A stretch of DNA of 64,000 nt from Solicola gregarius (GCF_025790165.1 NZ_CP094970.1:2604001-2668000), one strand, 5' to 3'. Positions 17,620-25,391 are shown, numbered from the stretch's first letter. Program-made: numbers and translations. The notes: a model not told the origin generated them from the sequence alone.

Positions 17620-17889
17620 ATGCCCGAAAGTGAATCGTTGGAAGAGAAGTTGGCGCGTCTCGGCCGTGAGGCAGAGGTAGCCGAGTTCGGTCCGCGGGCG
17701 CGGGAGATCATGCGTGAGAGCGATGTCGAGTTCGATACGGCGCTAGAGCAGGCCATCACCGAACGACGCGACAACGCCCGGTTAGCGGATGAGTACAACA
17801 GGACCCGTGACCTGTCGGAGTTTGATGAGGCCGCGTCGGTGCCGGTCGAGGTACGCCGCAACATCACCGGCAGGGACAAGCGCGGTTGA
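17620..17889 (+). CDS. Small charged element protein (89 aa)
   Basis: Begins MPESESLEEKLARLGREAEV; highly charged and helical (DTALEQAITERRDNARLADE), ending RRNITGRDKRG. GAGG eight bases before ATG 17620 supports this start; ATG 17593 is an alternative. It is the last rightward gene of the element. It could be an antitoxin-like or coiled-coil protein; not recognised. Confidence 0.5.
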   Translation: MPESESLEEKLARLGREAEVAEFGPRAREIMRESDVEFDTALEQAITERRDNARLADEYNRTRDLSEFDEAASVPVEVRRNITGRDKRG

Positions 17890-18037
17890 ACGCCGAGGCC
17901 AATGACCAAGACCCTTCCGGGTTCAGCTCGTGCTCGAGGTCGCGCTGTTGCCCGTAGTCGGGAGCCACAGATGCGCCGTGTCGTCCACGTCTGTGCTGCG
18001 ACGCGCGTCGCAGCCGGCCTCGGCCACACAGGGTGCG

Positions 18038-18688
18038 CTACCGGGCCGCGGTTCGCCGGGTATCGCGGATGATCCGGTGTCGCCAGAACCACCTCGGCCA
18101 CCTCGTGGGCAGGGGTGTGGTCGTTGCGAGCTGCTTCGGGATGTACCAGTCGATCTGGGGTGGCGGGTCCGGTTGACGTTCCTTGTCGTCAATCGGTTCG
18201 TCGTACACATCATCCGTTGCTTGGAATCGCGGTGGAGGCGAAATGTCGCGGAGGTTCAGAACCTGTGCGCGCCGAGACCTGACTTTCCTCCTGGTCGGCG
18301 ACGCAACCCACGTGGCTATCACGAACGCCTCGCCCCAGTCGCTGGGATCGGCGTAGGCCGTCAGACCGAGCTCGACTCCCGGGTGTACGGCCGGCGACAG
18401 CTTCGCGATCGAGCCGTCTACCAACATTGTGGCGTAGCAGCCAATACCGTGCACCCGCACGCGAAAGGCGGTCGCGTCACCCGCATTCGCCAGTCGACAA
18501 GCCACGGTTGGCGGTGATCCTTGGCGAGCCTTTCGCGAGTCGGCGTACCACTCGGTGCGACCACTGAACGGGATCCAGTCAGCTTCCTTACGATCCGCTC
18601 GGCGCCACCACAGCGCGGTCAGTAACGAGAACGATGTCGCTAGCGCGGTCGCGATACCTGCCGAGGCGAGCACGTCGTCCCAACTCAT
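18038..18688 (-). CDS. Hypothetical membrane-anchored protein
   Basis: A 216-residue protein with one N-terminal membrane helix (ASAGIATALATSFSLLTALW) followed by a basic stop-transfer (RRADRKE) and a beta-rich cytoplasmic domain (CRLANAGDATAFRVRVHGIG). The C-terminal tail is Pro- and Arg-rich. It is transcribed leftward, opposite to the element's main operon. This general form occurs as cargo in actinobacterial islands; function unknown. Confidence 0.55.
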   Translation of the reverse strand: MSWDDVLASAGIATALATSFSLLTALWWRRADRKEADWIPFSGRTEWYADSRKARQGSPPTVACRLANAGDATAFRVRVHGIGCYATMLVDGSIAKLSPAVHPGVELGLTAYADPSDWGEAFVIATWVASPTRRKVRSRRAQVLNLRDISPPPRFQATDDVYDEPIDDKERQPDPPPQIDWYIPKQLATTTPLPTRWPRWFWRHRIIRDTRRTAAR

Positions 18689-18718
18689 AGAGACCTCGCC
18701 GTCGGATCATGCATGGTC

Positions 18719-18935
18719 CTAGGCTTCCTCATCCGCGGTTCCCTCGTCGGCGAAACTGAACATCCGCTGCGCGAGGACCTTCGCGAACACCGAACGAGGG
18801 ATCCGCTCGCGCACCCGGTGCGGGCCAGGCCGTCGTGTTCGGCGGCAACCGACCGGGTGGCCTCGATGACGATGAGCGGTCGGGGTTGTCGATGGCGTCG
18901 GAGGCGACGGCGTGAAGGATCGCGGCGGTGCGCAC
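18719..18935 (-). pseudogene. Decayed coding remnant with frameshifts
   Basis: On the minus strand a coherent protein tail can be read only by changing frame twice: RTAAILHAVASDAIDNPDR, then LIVIEATRSVAAEHDGLAR, then RERIPRSVFAKVLAQRMF followed by SFADEGTADEEA and a stop at 18719. The composition looks like real protein, but no intact frame exists. The family was not recognised. It sits between two leftward accessory genes and suggests turnover of cargo. Confidence 0.35.
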
Positions 18936-18936
18936 G

Positions 18937-19878
18937 TTACCTGCTGAATGCGTCGGGTACCGATGCTCCTGTTGGCCAGGTCGATTGCACCGTGTGCGGA
19001 GGAGTAGCCCGAGCCTCGAACAACTCCATGAGACTGTCGAGCGCGACCTGTGCGGCACGCGCGAGCAGCGCCATGACCTGGAAGTTCGCCGTGACGGTCG
19101 CGTTGGTCACCCCAGGCGTCGTTGAGTCGGTCTCATCGCGGTCGGCGACGGTGTGGACCACCCACGGGCGACCGTGGGCAAAACCGGAGGCGAGTTGCCA
19201 CGCGGCGAGATTGTTGATTCGAGACCCCTTCGCAGTCAGGTACTCGCCAGCCACCTTCGCTACCTTGCTGCTCGGGGCCCACGTCGACCAGTCAGGCGGC
19301 ACGCCGGCACGGTCGGCAATCTCTAAGAGCAGGTCCGATCGCACCTCCGGCGCGTCAGGCACCTCCGCGCCAAGCGTCGTCGCGGCCCCAATTCCGTCGC
19401 GGAGGTTCTGTGCATGCCATGCCAGCAGCCGCCGGACGCGCGTGACGCGGTCGCGCGGCGACAGCATCCACAACCCTGCCGACGCCACCTCTATAGCGCC
19501 ACGCGCTAACGTCGCGGGCGCTGCGACATGCATGATGCCCTGATCGACCACGAGAGTGCACAGCGCGTGGACATGGTCGACGCCCATCACGAGGCACGAG
19601 TGCACGGCGTGAGACAGCTGGTACGGGTAGGTGAGCTCGTCGTCTCGACCTAGTGCCGTGAGCGGAGGAACCGCCCACCCGTCGACCGCGTTCACGCGGT
19701 CGTGACGTTCCTGGGTGCTGTTGTGCAGGTCGATCCAGAAGTTGTTGATGTCGTCGATCGACGGCGCATCGTCCCCCACAGCGTGAAGCGTATCTGCCGC
19801 AGCGCAGAGGCGTGGTGGATTTGCGAACCGGCTCGCGCCTAGGACCAGGCGTGCATCGGCGGCGGCCGCAAGACGCAT
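18937..19878 (-). CDS. Helical element protein with A-H-G motif (paralogue B)
   Basis: A 313-residue helical protein. It shares with the 16581-17519 product the blocks DHVHAL, TLARGAIEVASAGLWML with RVTRVRRLL, and WQLASGFAHGRPW, followed by C-terminal helices (ALLARAAQVALDSLMELFEA). No signal peptide or membrane span. It is the rightmost gene of the element, reading inward. Function unknown; the duplicated family inside a satellite-like island makes a phage-interference role worth testing. Confidence 0.55.
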   Translation of the reverse strand: MRLAAAADARLVLGASRFANPPRLCAAADTLHAVGDDAPSIDDINNFWIDLHNSTQERHDRVNAVDGWAVPPLTALGRDDELTYPYQLSHAVHSCLVMGVDHVHALCTLVVDQGIMHVAAPATLARGAIEVASAGLWMLSPRDRVTRVRRLLAWHAQNLRDGIGAATTLGAEVPDAPEVRSDLLLEIADRAGVPPDWSTWAPSSKVAKVAGEYLTAKGSRINNLAAWQLASGFAHGRPWVVHTVADRDETDSTTPGVTNATVTANFQVMALLARAAQVALDSLMELFEARATPPHTVQSTWPTGASVPDAFSR

Positions 19879-20077
19879 CCGCGCACATCCACCCGCCCGT
19901 CCGATGCGCCACGACCTCGCCGGGCCTCGGCCCAGGTATCGACCTCGTTAACCGAGACCCTTTCGGCGGCGGCGACAGGCAGCCGCTCGCGCACAAGCAA
20001 CTCCCATGGGGAGGCTGGCCGCACGGTCGACGAATGGGACGAGCAAGTCGGTCATGTGTTCGACAAGGCCGGTTCGT

Positions 20078-20096
20078 CTTGTAGCGAATTTGTAGT
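20078..20096. repeat. Putative integrase arm-type site, right
   Basis: CTTGTAGCGAATTTGTAGT matches 9543-9561 at 17 of 19 bases in the same orientation, again with two TTGTAG units ten bases apart. It lies 112 bp inside the right core; the left copy lies 57 bp inside the left core, spacings usual for arm sites. Confidence 0.5.
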
Positions 20097-20172
20097 AACC
20101 GACGTCAACAGACTGTAAGCCGACGTTCGCCCTGTAACGGACGTCTTCGCAGGTCAGACACCACTTTCGAGA

Positions 20173-20188
20173 GTTTGCGCAGGTCAGG
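20173..20188. repeat. Inverted repeat, right copy
   Basis: GTTTGCGCAGGTCAGG, exact reverse complement of 9509-9524. The preceding bases GAG plus the first 13 bases recur at 21378-21392 outside the element. Confidence 0.65.
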
Positions 20189-20207
20189 GCGACCTTGCTG
20201 TTTATTA

Positions 20208-20220
20208 GATCAACATGTGA
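20208..20220. repeat. Right attachment core
   Basis: A second copy of GATCAACATGTGA, identical to the end of lpdA. Sequence to its right should be the original chromosomal DNA that followed lpdA before integration. Confidence 0.7.
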
Positions 20221-20349
20221 GGCAGACACCGCCACTGACCTGGGCGGGCGTGGCCCAGCGTGCCTCGGATGTGACGGCGTTGTCACTACTGAATGCGGAG
20301 CCGGCCGACTTGCGACACATCGGAATCGCTTCGCGCAATACTCGGGGGT

Positions 20350-20760
20350 ATGACGTCGGAGCCCACGCACCTCGATGATCACCAGCTCCTGATTCCTGCG
20401 TCCCAGGAACGGGTCTGGCAGGCGATGCTGGACTACATCACCACGCTCCTCCGCCGGGGTCGGCCCATCGCGTGGATCCTTGGCGCGAGCCCGCCGAACG
20501 GCTTCGCCGTGATAGCCGAAGAGCCCCACCATCGGCTGGATCTATCCGGGCAGCATCGGTTCGCGACCTACCTGCTCCGCTTCGAACTCACCATCCCACC
20601 GGACCGCGGCGAGTCGACGCTGCTTCGCGCCCGCTCGTATGCGGACTTTCACGGCCTGTCCGGCCGCGCCTACCGTACTGCGCTGCTCATGTCGGGCGGC
20701 CACGTCGGCGGGGTGCGACTGATGCTGCACAGGGTGAGAGCCTCCGCTCTCAGGCGCTAG
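20350..20760 (+). CDS. SRPBCC/DUF2867-like protein
   Basis: A 136-residue soluble protein. The start HQLLIPASQERVWQAMLDYI is typical of START/SRPBCC folds (a strand, then P-A-x-x-V-W), and the rest alternates strands and turns, ending in a long helix. It resembles actinobacterial DUF2867-type proteins of unknown function. ATG 20350 is chosen because the domain starts there. It is the first gene right of the element. Confidence 0.55.
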   Translation: MTSEPTHLDDHQLLIPASQERVWQAMLDYITTLLRRGRPIAWILGASPPNGFAVIAEEPHHRLDLSGQHRFATYLLRFELTIPPDRGESTLLRARSYADFHGLSGRAYRTALLMSGGHVGGVRLMLHRVRASALRR

Positions 20761-20913
20761 ACCTCGCATCGTGATCGCACCTCAGGTGGCAGACCGATGC
20801 TGCAGATCAACTGTTCGACTCTTGACCCGCTCCGCTCCGACCTACGAGCGGCACCTTTGCGCGGACGGGTCAGATGTGGCCGCAGGCGAGTTCTGGGCCG
20901 TTACGCTCTCAGC

Positions 20914-21330
20914 GTGCACATTGATCTCACTACGCTCGTCGTCAACGACTACGATTCTGCCATCGAGTTCTTCGTCGACACGTTGGGCTTCGACCTCGCT
21001 GAAGACGAGCCATCGTTGACCAACGATGGACGCCCCAAACGATGGGTTGTGGTCCGACCCCCGGGAGCGCCGACGGGGCTACTTCTGGCGCGTGCGGACG
21101 GCGAGAACCAGGCCGCCGTCGTCGGGCAGCAGACCGCGAACCGTGTTGGCTTCTTCCTGCGGGTCGATGACTTCGAGGTCACGTACGAACGGATGAAGAC
21201 ATCCGGGGTCCAATTCGTGAAGGACCCTCGCACCGAGCCGTACGGCCGTGTCGCGGTCTTCCTCGACATCGCAGGCAACCGTTGGGATCTACTCGGTCCC
21301 GGATCGACCCCGGAAATCGGCGCAAGATGA
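20914..21330 (+). CDS. VOC-family (glyoxalase-fold) protein
   Basis: A 138-residue protein with two beta-alpha-beta-beta-beta modules: IDLTTLVVNDYDSAIEFFVD with TLGFDLAEDE, and RVGFFLRVDDFEVTYERMK ending VFLDIAGNRWDLLGPG. Metal ligands of glyoxalase I (H/Q/E/E) are partly replaced, so it may be a resistance or binding protein rather than a lyase. GTG 20914 is chosen to begin at the first strand; a longer frame to 20797 reads unrelated Arg-rich sequence. Confidence 0.8.
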   Translation: MHIDLTTLVVNDYDSAIEFFVDTLGFDLAEDEPSLTNDGRPKRWVVVRPPGAPTGLLLARADGENQAAVVGQQTANRVGFFLRVDDFEVTYERMKTSGVQFVKDPRTEPYGRVAVFLDIAGNRWDLLGPGSTPEIGAR

Positions 21331-21377
21331 CGCGAGGTGCCGAGTCCTCAGATGCCAATGGTTGAGGGCGTCTGCGG

Positions 21378-21392
21378 GAGTTTGCGCAGGTC
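21378..21392. repeat. Third copy of the element-end motif
   Basis: GAGTTTGCGCAGGTC, identical to 20171-20185 and in the same orientation, lies 1.2 kb beyond the proposed right end. It may mark an older element boundary or be a general genomic motif. Confidence 0.4.
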
Positions 21393-21431
21393 GGGAGGAC
21401 AGGGCTGGCCACTTCGCGGGGGGAGGCGTGG

Positions 21432-21923
21432 TCAGTCGATAAAGCCCGTCTGGCGTGCGATCCGCTCGGTGTCCTTGGGCATGGTCGTCTCGAAGTCGTT
21501 GAGGCGAGCCCAGGTCGGTGTGATCGTGATGCGCGCCATCGAGTCGTACAAGGCACGCACCGCGGACTCGAAGTCTTCCGCGCCGCGCGCGCTCTGAGTC
21601 TTGAGGCTGGCCGCCAGGTACTCCCGCGGAACGCCGTCGAGAACCTCGATGCTGGCCACACCGCGGAGAAGGAGTGCTCTCGTCGGTTGGCCGTCGTAGT
21701 CGATGGTCACTGCGACTGCAGGGTTCTGACGCAGTGCCTTGACCTTCCCGCTTGTGGGCACCGTACACACGACGATGCGACGGTCCTTCCAGAGATAGGC
21801 GATCGGAATGACTCGCGGAGTGCCGTCAAGACCTACGTAGGCCAAGCGCATCAGCGGCGACCCTCGCAACAGCTGCCCGGCCAAGGGCTTGTCGAGTTCG
21901 GCGGCGACCTCGGTGGAGTCCAT
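21432..21923 (-). CDS. Pyridoxamine 5'-phosphate oxidase-family flavin-binding protein
   Basis: A 163-residue split-barrel protein: MRLAYVGLDGTPRVIPIAYL, RRIVVCTVPTSGKVKALRQN, VAVTIDYDGQPTRALLLRG. This is the flavin-binding barrel of PNPOx-like/F420-type reductases in actinobacteria; the cofactor cannot be told from sequence. The long frame upstream to 22259 is antisense to the next gene, so ATG 21923 is used. The N-terminal MDSTEVAAELDKPLAGQLLR helix is typical. Confidence 0.8.
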   Translation of the reverse strand: MDSTEVAAELDKPLAGQLLRGSPLMRLAYVGLDGTPRVIPIAYLWKDRRIVVCTVPTSGKVKALRQNPAVAVTIDYDGQPTRALLLRGVASIEVLDGVPREYLAASLKTQSARGAEDFESAVRALYDSMARITITPTWARLNDFETTMPKDTERIARQTGFID

Positions 21924-22048
21924 CACGTCATCGTCGCATGGAGGGTGCGAGCCCGACCAGCGCGACAGTTGGCCGCCGGTCTGGGCCGCAATGGTCGAAT
22001 CGGCGGCCAGAAACCAGCAGTTGCGTCCCGAATCGTGGCGATGCGCTG

Positions 22049-22639
22049 TCAGCGATCTCCACGTTCGATGGCGGCGAGGTACGCGGCGCCGCGCGGCGAG
22101 AGCCGGTAGCCGACCTCGAGGCTGCGGGTGAGGCCGAGCTTCTTGAGCTTGCGTACGTCGATCTTGAACGGGTCGCGCTCGCGACCGACCGACTCGGCGA
22201 GATCCGCCGCGCGCACTGCGGGGTTGGCCTCGATCAGCCGGAGGGTGTCGGACGTCCACGCGCCGTGCGTACTGGCCCGGTCGAGCCGTCCGAGCCGCAT
22301 GGAGATGTCGGCAATGTCGGCATCGGTCAGCGCTGTGTCATCGCCTAGGGCAAGTCGCGGATCGGGTCCGGCGTACGCGAGCCCGACCCGAAACACCGGA
22401 TCGGTCGGATCGCCGCGGAAGAGCTTTCGTAGCTCGTCGGCGGTCGCCAGCCCGGCGGCACGCGCGGCCGAATCGGTGATGCGTTCGGGGTCGACCTGCT
22501 CGACTCCGGTGACCTCGATCAGGCCCGCCGAGGTCAGGAAGGTTCCTCCCACCCTCACTCGGGGCCGCTTCCAGCGGCGGAACGCAACCTGCACCTCGCC
22601 GGACGCGACGGCGGCGGCGATGGCGGGGGGCAGCAGCAT
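22049..22639 (-). CDS. ASCH-like domain protein with C-terminal winged helix
   Basis: A 196-residue protein. The first 100 residues (EVQVAFRRWKRPRVRVGGTF, then a central acidic part and VFRVGLAYAGPDPRLALGDD) match the ASCH/PUA-like fold seen in actinobacteria, a probable RNA- or nucleotide-binding module. The C-terminal half (LRLIEANPAVRAADLAESVG, DVRKLKKLGLTRSLEVGYRL) reads as a winged helix. Function unknown. It overlaps nothing and is divergent from the methyltransferase at 22750. Confidence 0.65.
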   Translation of the reverse strand: MLLPPAIAAAVASGEVQVAFRRWKRPRVRVGGTFLTSAGLIEVTGVEQVDPERITDSAARAAGLATADELRKLFRGDPTDPVFRVGLAYAGPDPRLALGDDTALTDADIADISMRLGRLDRASTHGAWTSDTLRLIEANPAVRAADLAESVGRERDPFKIDVRKLKKLGLTRSLEVGYRLSPRGAAYLAAIERGDR

Positions 22640-22749
22640 CTCGGTTCCCGATCGGAGTGGGTCGGCAGCAGGATAGCGGCTCGGCAGCCGCGTGACAGAG
22701 CTCTGACAGCGCCCGTACGTAGCGTCTGCCGCCTACGAAGGAGGCTGCG

Positions 22750-23571
22750 ATGACAACGCAACGAGGCTACTTGCTCGCGGACGCTACTGACGAGGAACAC
22801 CGTCTGCACATCCAATCCGCAATGCTGGACCCACTCACCGCGCGGGTGTTCGCCAGCGCCGGTCTCGCGCCCGGCATGCGAGTGCTCGATCTGGGCAGCG
22901 GCGCGGGCCACGTCGCGATGCTCGCGTCGGAGTACGTCGGCTCCGAGGGTTGCGTCATCGCGGTCGACAACGATCCGCGCGCGATCGCGATGGCGCGGCG
23001 TTGGGCCGAGGCCGAGGGGCGCGCCAACATCGACTTCCGAGAGAGCGACGTGACATCGCTCGCCGGCATCGACGGTGAGTTCGACGCCGTCGTCGGGCGC
23101 GCGATTCTGATGTATCTGCCGGAGCCCGAGGTCGTCCTGCGTGCCGCACTCACGCGTCTCGCGCCCGGCGGTCTCGTGTGCTTCCACGAGGCAGATTTCG
23201 CAAGTTCGTGGGCACAACCGGAGACGCCGTTGTGGCGCGACGTACGCGAGTGGGTACGTGGCGTGCTGGCCGCCGGCGGTGTGGACGACCGGATGGGCGT
23301 GGCCCTGTTCTCCCTCTACCGTGCCGTCGGCCTCCCCGACCCGCAGTTGCGGATCGAAGCGGCGGGCGGAAGTGGCGAACAGTCCCCGGTGCCCGCATGG
23401 ACCAACAACGTGGCCGCCCTCGCGCCGGCGATGGAGAAGCTGGGAATCGCTTCGGCCGACGAGATCTCGCTACTCGACCTGGAGCAGCGGCTCGATGCCG
23501 AGCTCGACGCCCATGATGGATTTGCCCTCTGCCCGTTGATGATCGGGGCCTGGACGCGAGTACCCGAATAG
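22750..23571 (+). CDS. SAM-dependent class I methyltransferase
   Basis: A 273-residue protein with the class I methyltransferase fold: VLDLGSGAGHVAMLASEYVG (motif I), VIAVDNDPRAIAMARRWAE (motif II), DFRESDVTSLAG, and FDAVVGRAILMYLPEPEVVL (post-motif). The substrate part (residues 150-273) resembles small-molecule methylases of the UbiE/Methyltransf_11 type. ATG 22750 is preceded by GAAGGAGGCTGCG, a strong ribosome binding site. Substrate unknown. Confidence 0.85.
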   Translation: MTTQRGYLLADATDEEHRLHIQSAMLDPLTARVFASAGLAPGMRVLDLGSGAGHVAMLASEYVGSEGCVIAVDNDPRAIAMARRWAEAEGRANIDFRESDVTSLAGIDGEFDAVVGRAILMYLPEPEVVLRAALTRLAPGGLVCFHEADFASSWAQPETPLWRDVREWVRGVLAAGGVDDRMGVALFSLYRAVGLPDPQLRIEAAGGSGEQSPVPAWTNNVAALAPAMEKLGIASADEISLLDLEQRLDAELDAHDGFALCPLMIGAWTRVPE

Positions 23572-23574
23572 GGC

Positions 23575-24006
23575 TCACGTCCATGCGATTCTCGCCGAGT
23601 CGTCCGACGCGTCGACCGTCGTACGCACTCCGCCGCGGACGCGTGCGTAGTCCTCCCGTGACAGCACCACGACCGGCGTTGCGCATCCGTAGAGCTCCGC
23701 GGCGACGAGCGCGCCGAGCGTGACGATCGCGTCGGGCCGGGCCATGACGATCGCGGCGGGGCCGTTGCCCGTACGCAGCAGCTCGGCCAGCACGCTCGCG
23801 CTGGAGCTCGAGCCGCGCCCGGACTCCATCGCGAGTACGCGACCGCGCAGCGAGACACCGAACTGCGGGTGATGACGGTCGATGATCTGCCCGGCACCGT
23901 CGACCCCACCCCAGAACGACAGCGGGCCGTCCAGCTTGAGCAGCGGTCCGGTGCCCGTGCCCGCATGCAGGACGGTGCCGACGAGCTCAGCGGAGGAGGC
24001 CGTCAT
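23575..24006 (-). CDS. Aconitase X swivel-domain (small) subunit
   Basis: A 143-residue DUF126 protein, small subunit of aconitase X. Family patterns: GPLSFWGGVDGAGQIIDRHH, PQFGVSLRGRVLAMESGRGS with SSSASVLAELL, and AAIVMARPDAIVTLGALVAA. The Ser/Gly-rich loop contributes to the active site. It overlaps the large-subunit gene by 20 bases, so the pair is cotranslated. Known AcnX enzymes are iron-sulfur hydro-lyases (cis-3-hydroxy-L-proline dehydratase, mevalonate-5-phosphate dehydratase); the substrate here is not clear. Confidence 0.88.
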   Translation of the reverse strand: MTASSAELVGTVLHAGTGTGPLLKLDGPLSFWGGVDGAGQIIDRHHPQFGVSLRGRVLAMESGRGSSSSASVLAELLRTGNGPAAIVMARPDAIVTLGALVAAELYGCATPVVVLSREDYARVRGGVRTTVDASDDSARIAWT

Positions 24007-25258
24007 CGAGCACCACCCTTCCTGCGCGCGCCGATGCGACGCACTCACTGAGGCTCGCGAGTACGACGTCGACGCCGAGGTTCGCCGGTGCGTAGTGCGC
24101 CCACTTGCCGGAGTTCGTCATCACGACTCGAGTGCTCGGGTCGAGGATCGACGTCACGTACGTGCAGGTGTCGACGACCAGGCGTACGCCCGCGTCCTGG
24201 AGCACCTCGGCGATGCCGTGCTGTCGGGCCCGTTCGAGCACGGTGCGACCGGTTGACGCGTACATCGCAACGCCGGTGTGGATTCGTGGCCCGTCGGCGA
24301 GCTCGTCGGCGAGTGCGCGTAGCTCGTCCAACGACGCGTGCGGGGTGCCGACGCTGACGGCGTCGAGCCGGTCGCCCTCTGCGGTGCTGAGCTCCCGCCG
24401 AGCGGACGCGAGCCGCTCTGGCGTGACGACCTCGGTGTGTTCTGGCGGTCGGTCGTGTAACGCGGCATCGAGCGTCGGTGCCTCGGGCGTCGTACCGACG
24501 ACATGGAAGAGGGCGACGCCGCCCGCGGATGCGGCCGCCGCGCCGAGTGCCTTCAAACGATCCTCGGAAACGCCCGGAGGGAGTCCGACGAAGACCGGGT
24601 TGGCGGTGCCGGCGATCTCTCCGGCGAGGTAGCCGAGGAGCGGATACGCAAGGTCGAGTTCGAGTACGCCCGCGCCGAGGCCCCTGCAGTCGAGCACTAC
24701 CTCGCCGCGACGGTTCTCGTCGAGGTGCAAGCCCGCGTACGGTGCGCGCCCGGTGACGGCGGCGCATACGTCGAGGAAGTCGCCGTAGCGATCGGTACGC
24801 GCGCCGAGCACGGAGTTGGCGAACACGATCGCGTTCGACTCCGCCCAGGCGATGTGCTCGCCGCGCGCGGGACGTACGTCCGCCTGGTACGGCGCGCAGG
24901 TCCAGGTCGGGCGAGCGCCGAGGGCCTCGTATGCGGTGGCGAGCCGGCGCCCGCCCGCGGCAACGTCCTTCTCGGTCTCCGACTCGGTGCGCACCATGCC
25001 GGGATGCAACAGGTCGAGCGACCCGACATTGAGCGTGGTCGGCACCGTCGTACGCGCGCCGAGCTCGACCAGGCGCTCGGCGAAGTCGACGCCCGCCTGT
25101 CCGTGGTAGAGGCAACCGTCGATGTGTACCGATGCGATCTCGACCAGCCGCTCGGCGCCGGACGCCCGCGCGAGACCGGTGACGACCCGCATCGCCATCG
25201 CGGCGCCCTGACCGTCGGCGCCCTCGAGCGTTGCGCGCTCGCCGGGTTCCAGCTGCAT
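23987..25258 (-). CDS. Aconitase X catalytic (large) subunit
   Basis: A 423-residue DUF521 protein, the cluster-binding subunit. Diagnostic segments: VEIASVHIDGCLYHGQAGVD, TWTCAPYQADVRPARGEHIA (AESNAIVFANSVLGARTDRY follows), VDTCTYVTSILDP and MTNSGKWAHYAPANLG. Cys residues in these blocks should ligate the iron-sulfur cluster. ATG 25258 (MQLEPGERATLEGADGQGAA) is the normal family start; the frame upstream to 25660 crosses the intergenic operator and is not coding. It is divergent from the GntR regulator, with a 32-bp palindrome between them. Confidence 0.9.
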   Translation of the reverse strand: MQLEPGERATLEGADGQGAAMAMRVVTGLARASGAERLVEIASVHIDGCLYHGQAGVDFAERLVELGARTTVPTTLNVGSLDLLHPGMVRTESETEKDVAAGGRRLATAYEALGARPTWTCAPYQADVRPARGEHIAWAESNAIVFANSVLGARTDRYGDFLDVCAAVTGRAPYAGLHLDENRRGEVVLDCRGLGAGVLELDLAYPLLGYLAGEIAGTANPVFVGLPPGVSEDRLKALGAAAASAGGVALFHVVGTTPEAPTLDAALHDRPPEHTEVVTPERLASARRELSTAEGDRLDAVSVGTPHASLDELRALADELADGPRIHTGVAMYASTGRTVLERARQHGIAEVLQDAGVRLVVDTCTYVTSILDPSTRVVMTNSGKWAHYAPANLGVDVVLASLSECVASARAGRVVLDDGLLR

Positions 25259-25359
25259 GGCGACAGCGTAGGCGTCGCCGGACGGGCGTACGCGGCGGTG
25301 CCGGGGCGCGCTCGGCATGGCAAGCGTCCGCCGTGCATGGTGAATCCGCCGTGCAAGGT

Positions 25360-25391
25360 GCACCTTTACCATGTAGACATGGTAAAGGTGC
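25360..25391. promoter_or_regulatory. 32-bp perfect palindrome upstream of the aconitase X operon
   Basis: GCACCTTTACCATGT (25360-25374), centre AG, then ACATGGTAAAGGTGC (25377-25391): 15-bp arms without mismatch. It lies 102 bp upstream of the acnX start and 78 bp before the GntR start. Too short-centred for an RNA terminator with a U tract, it most resembles an operator for a dimeric or tetrameric repressor. The cognate protein is not certain; GntR is the nearest candidate. Confidence 0.7.

Larger units (their letters stand above)
19879..20207. other. Non-coding right end of the element
   Basis: No convincing gene. The stretch holds the right arm-type site (20078-20096), several ACGTC-type short repeats with CTGTAA (20098-20150), two GCAGGTCAGNC words and the right inverted repeat (20173-20188). 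This is consistent with an attachment region that binds integrase and accessory proteins. Confidence 0.5.
9474..20220. mobile_element. 10.7-kb integrative element with phage-satellite (PICI-like) layout
   Basis: The element is bounded by the GATCAACATGTGA direct repeat. It carries, in order, tyrosine integrase and Xre repressor (leftward), an AlpA/Xis-like gene, small genes, a RepA-like ATPase, a repeat cluster that could be an origin, zinc-binding small proteins, a small terminase (P27 type), and accessory genes (rightward, then leftward at the far end). No capsid, portal, tail, lysis or large terminase genes are present. Integrase, divergent repressor, replication initiator with nearby repeats, and an orphan TerS is the combination known from phage-inducible chromosomal islands. 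Satellite behaviour is inference. Confidence 0.7.

Noticed and set aside
9543-20096. The CTTGTAG..TTTGTAGT repeats as the attachment cores themselves
   Set aside because: They match imperfectly (17/19), lie inside the integrase gene on the left, and contain internal tandem units typical of arm sites; the exact 13-bp repeat at lpdA is a better core.
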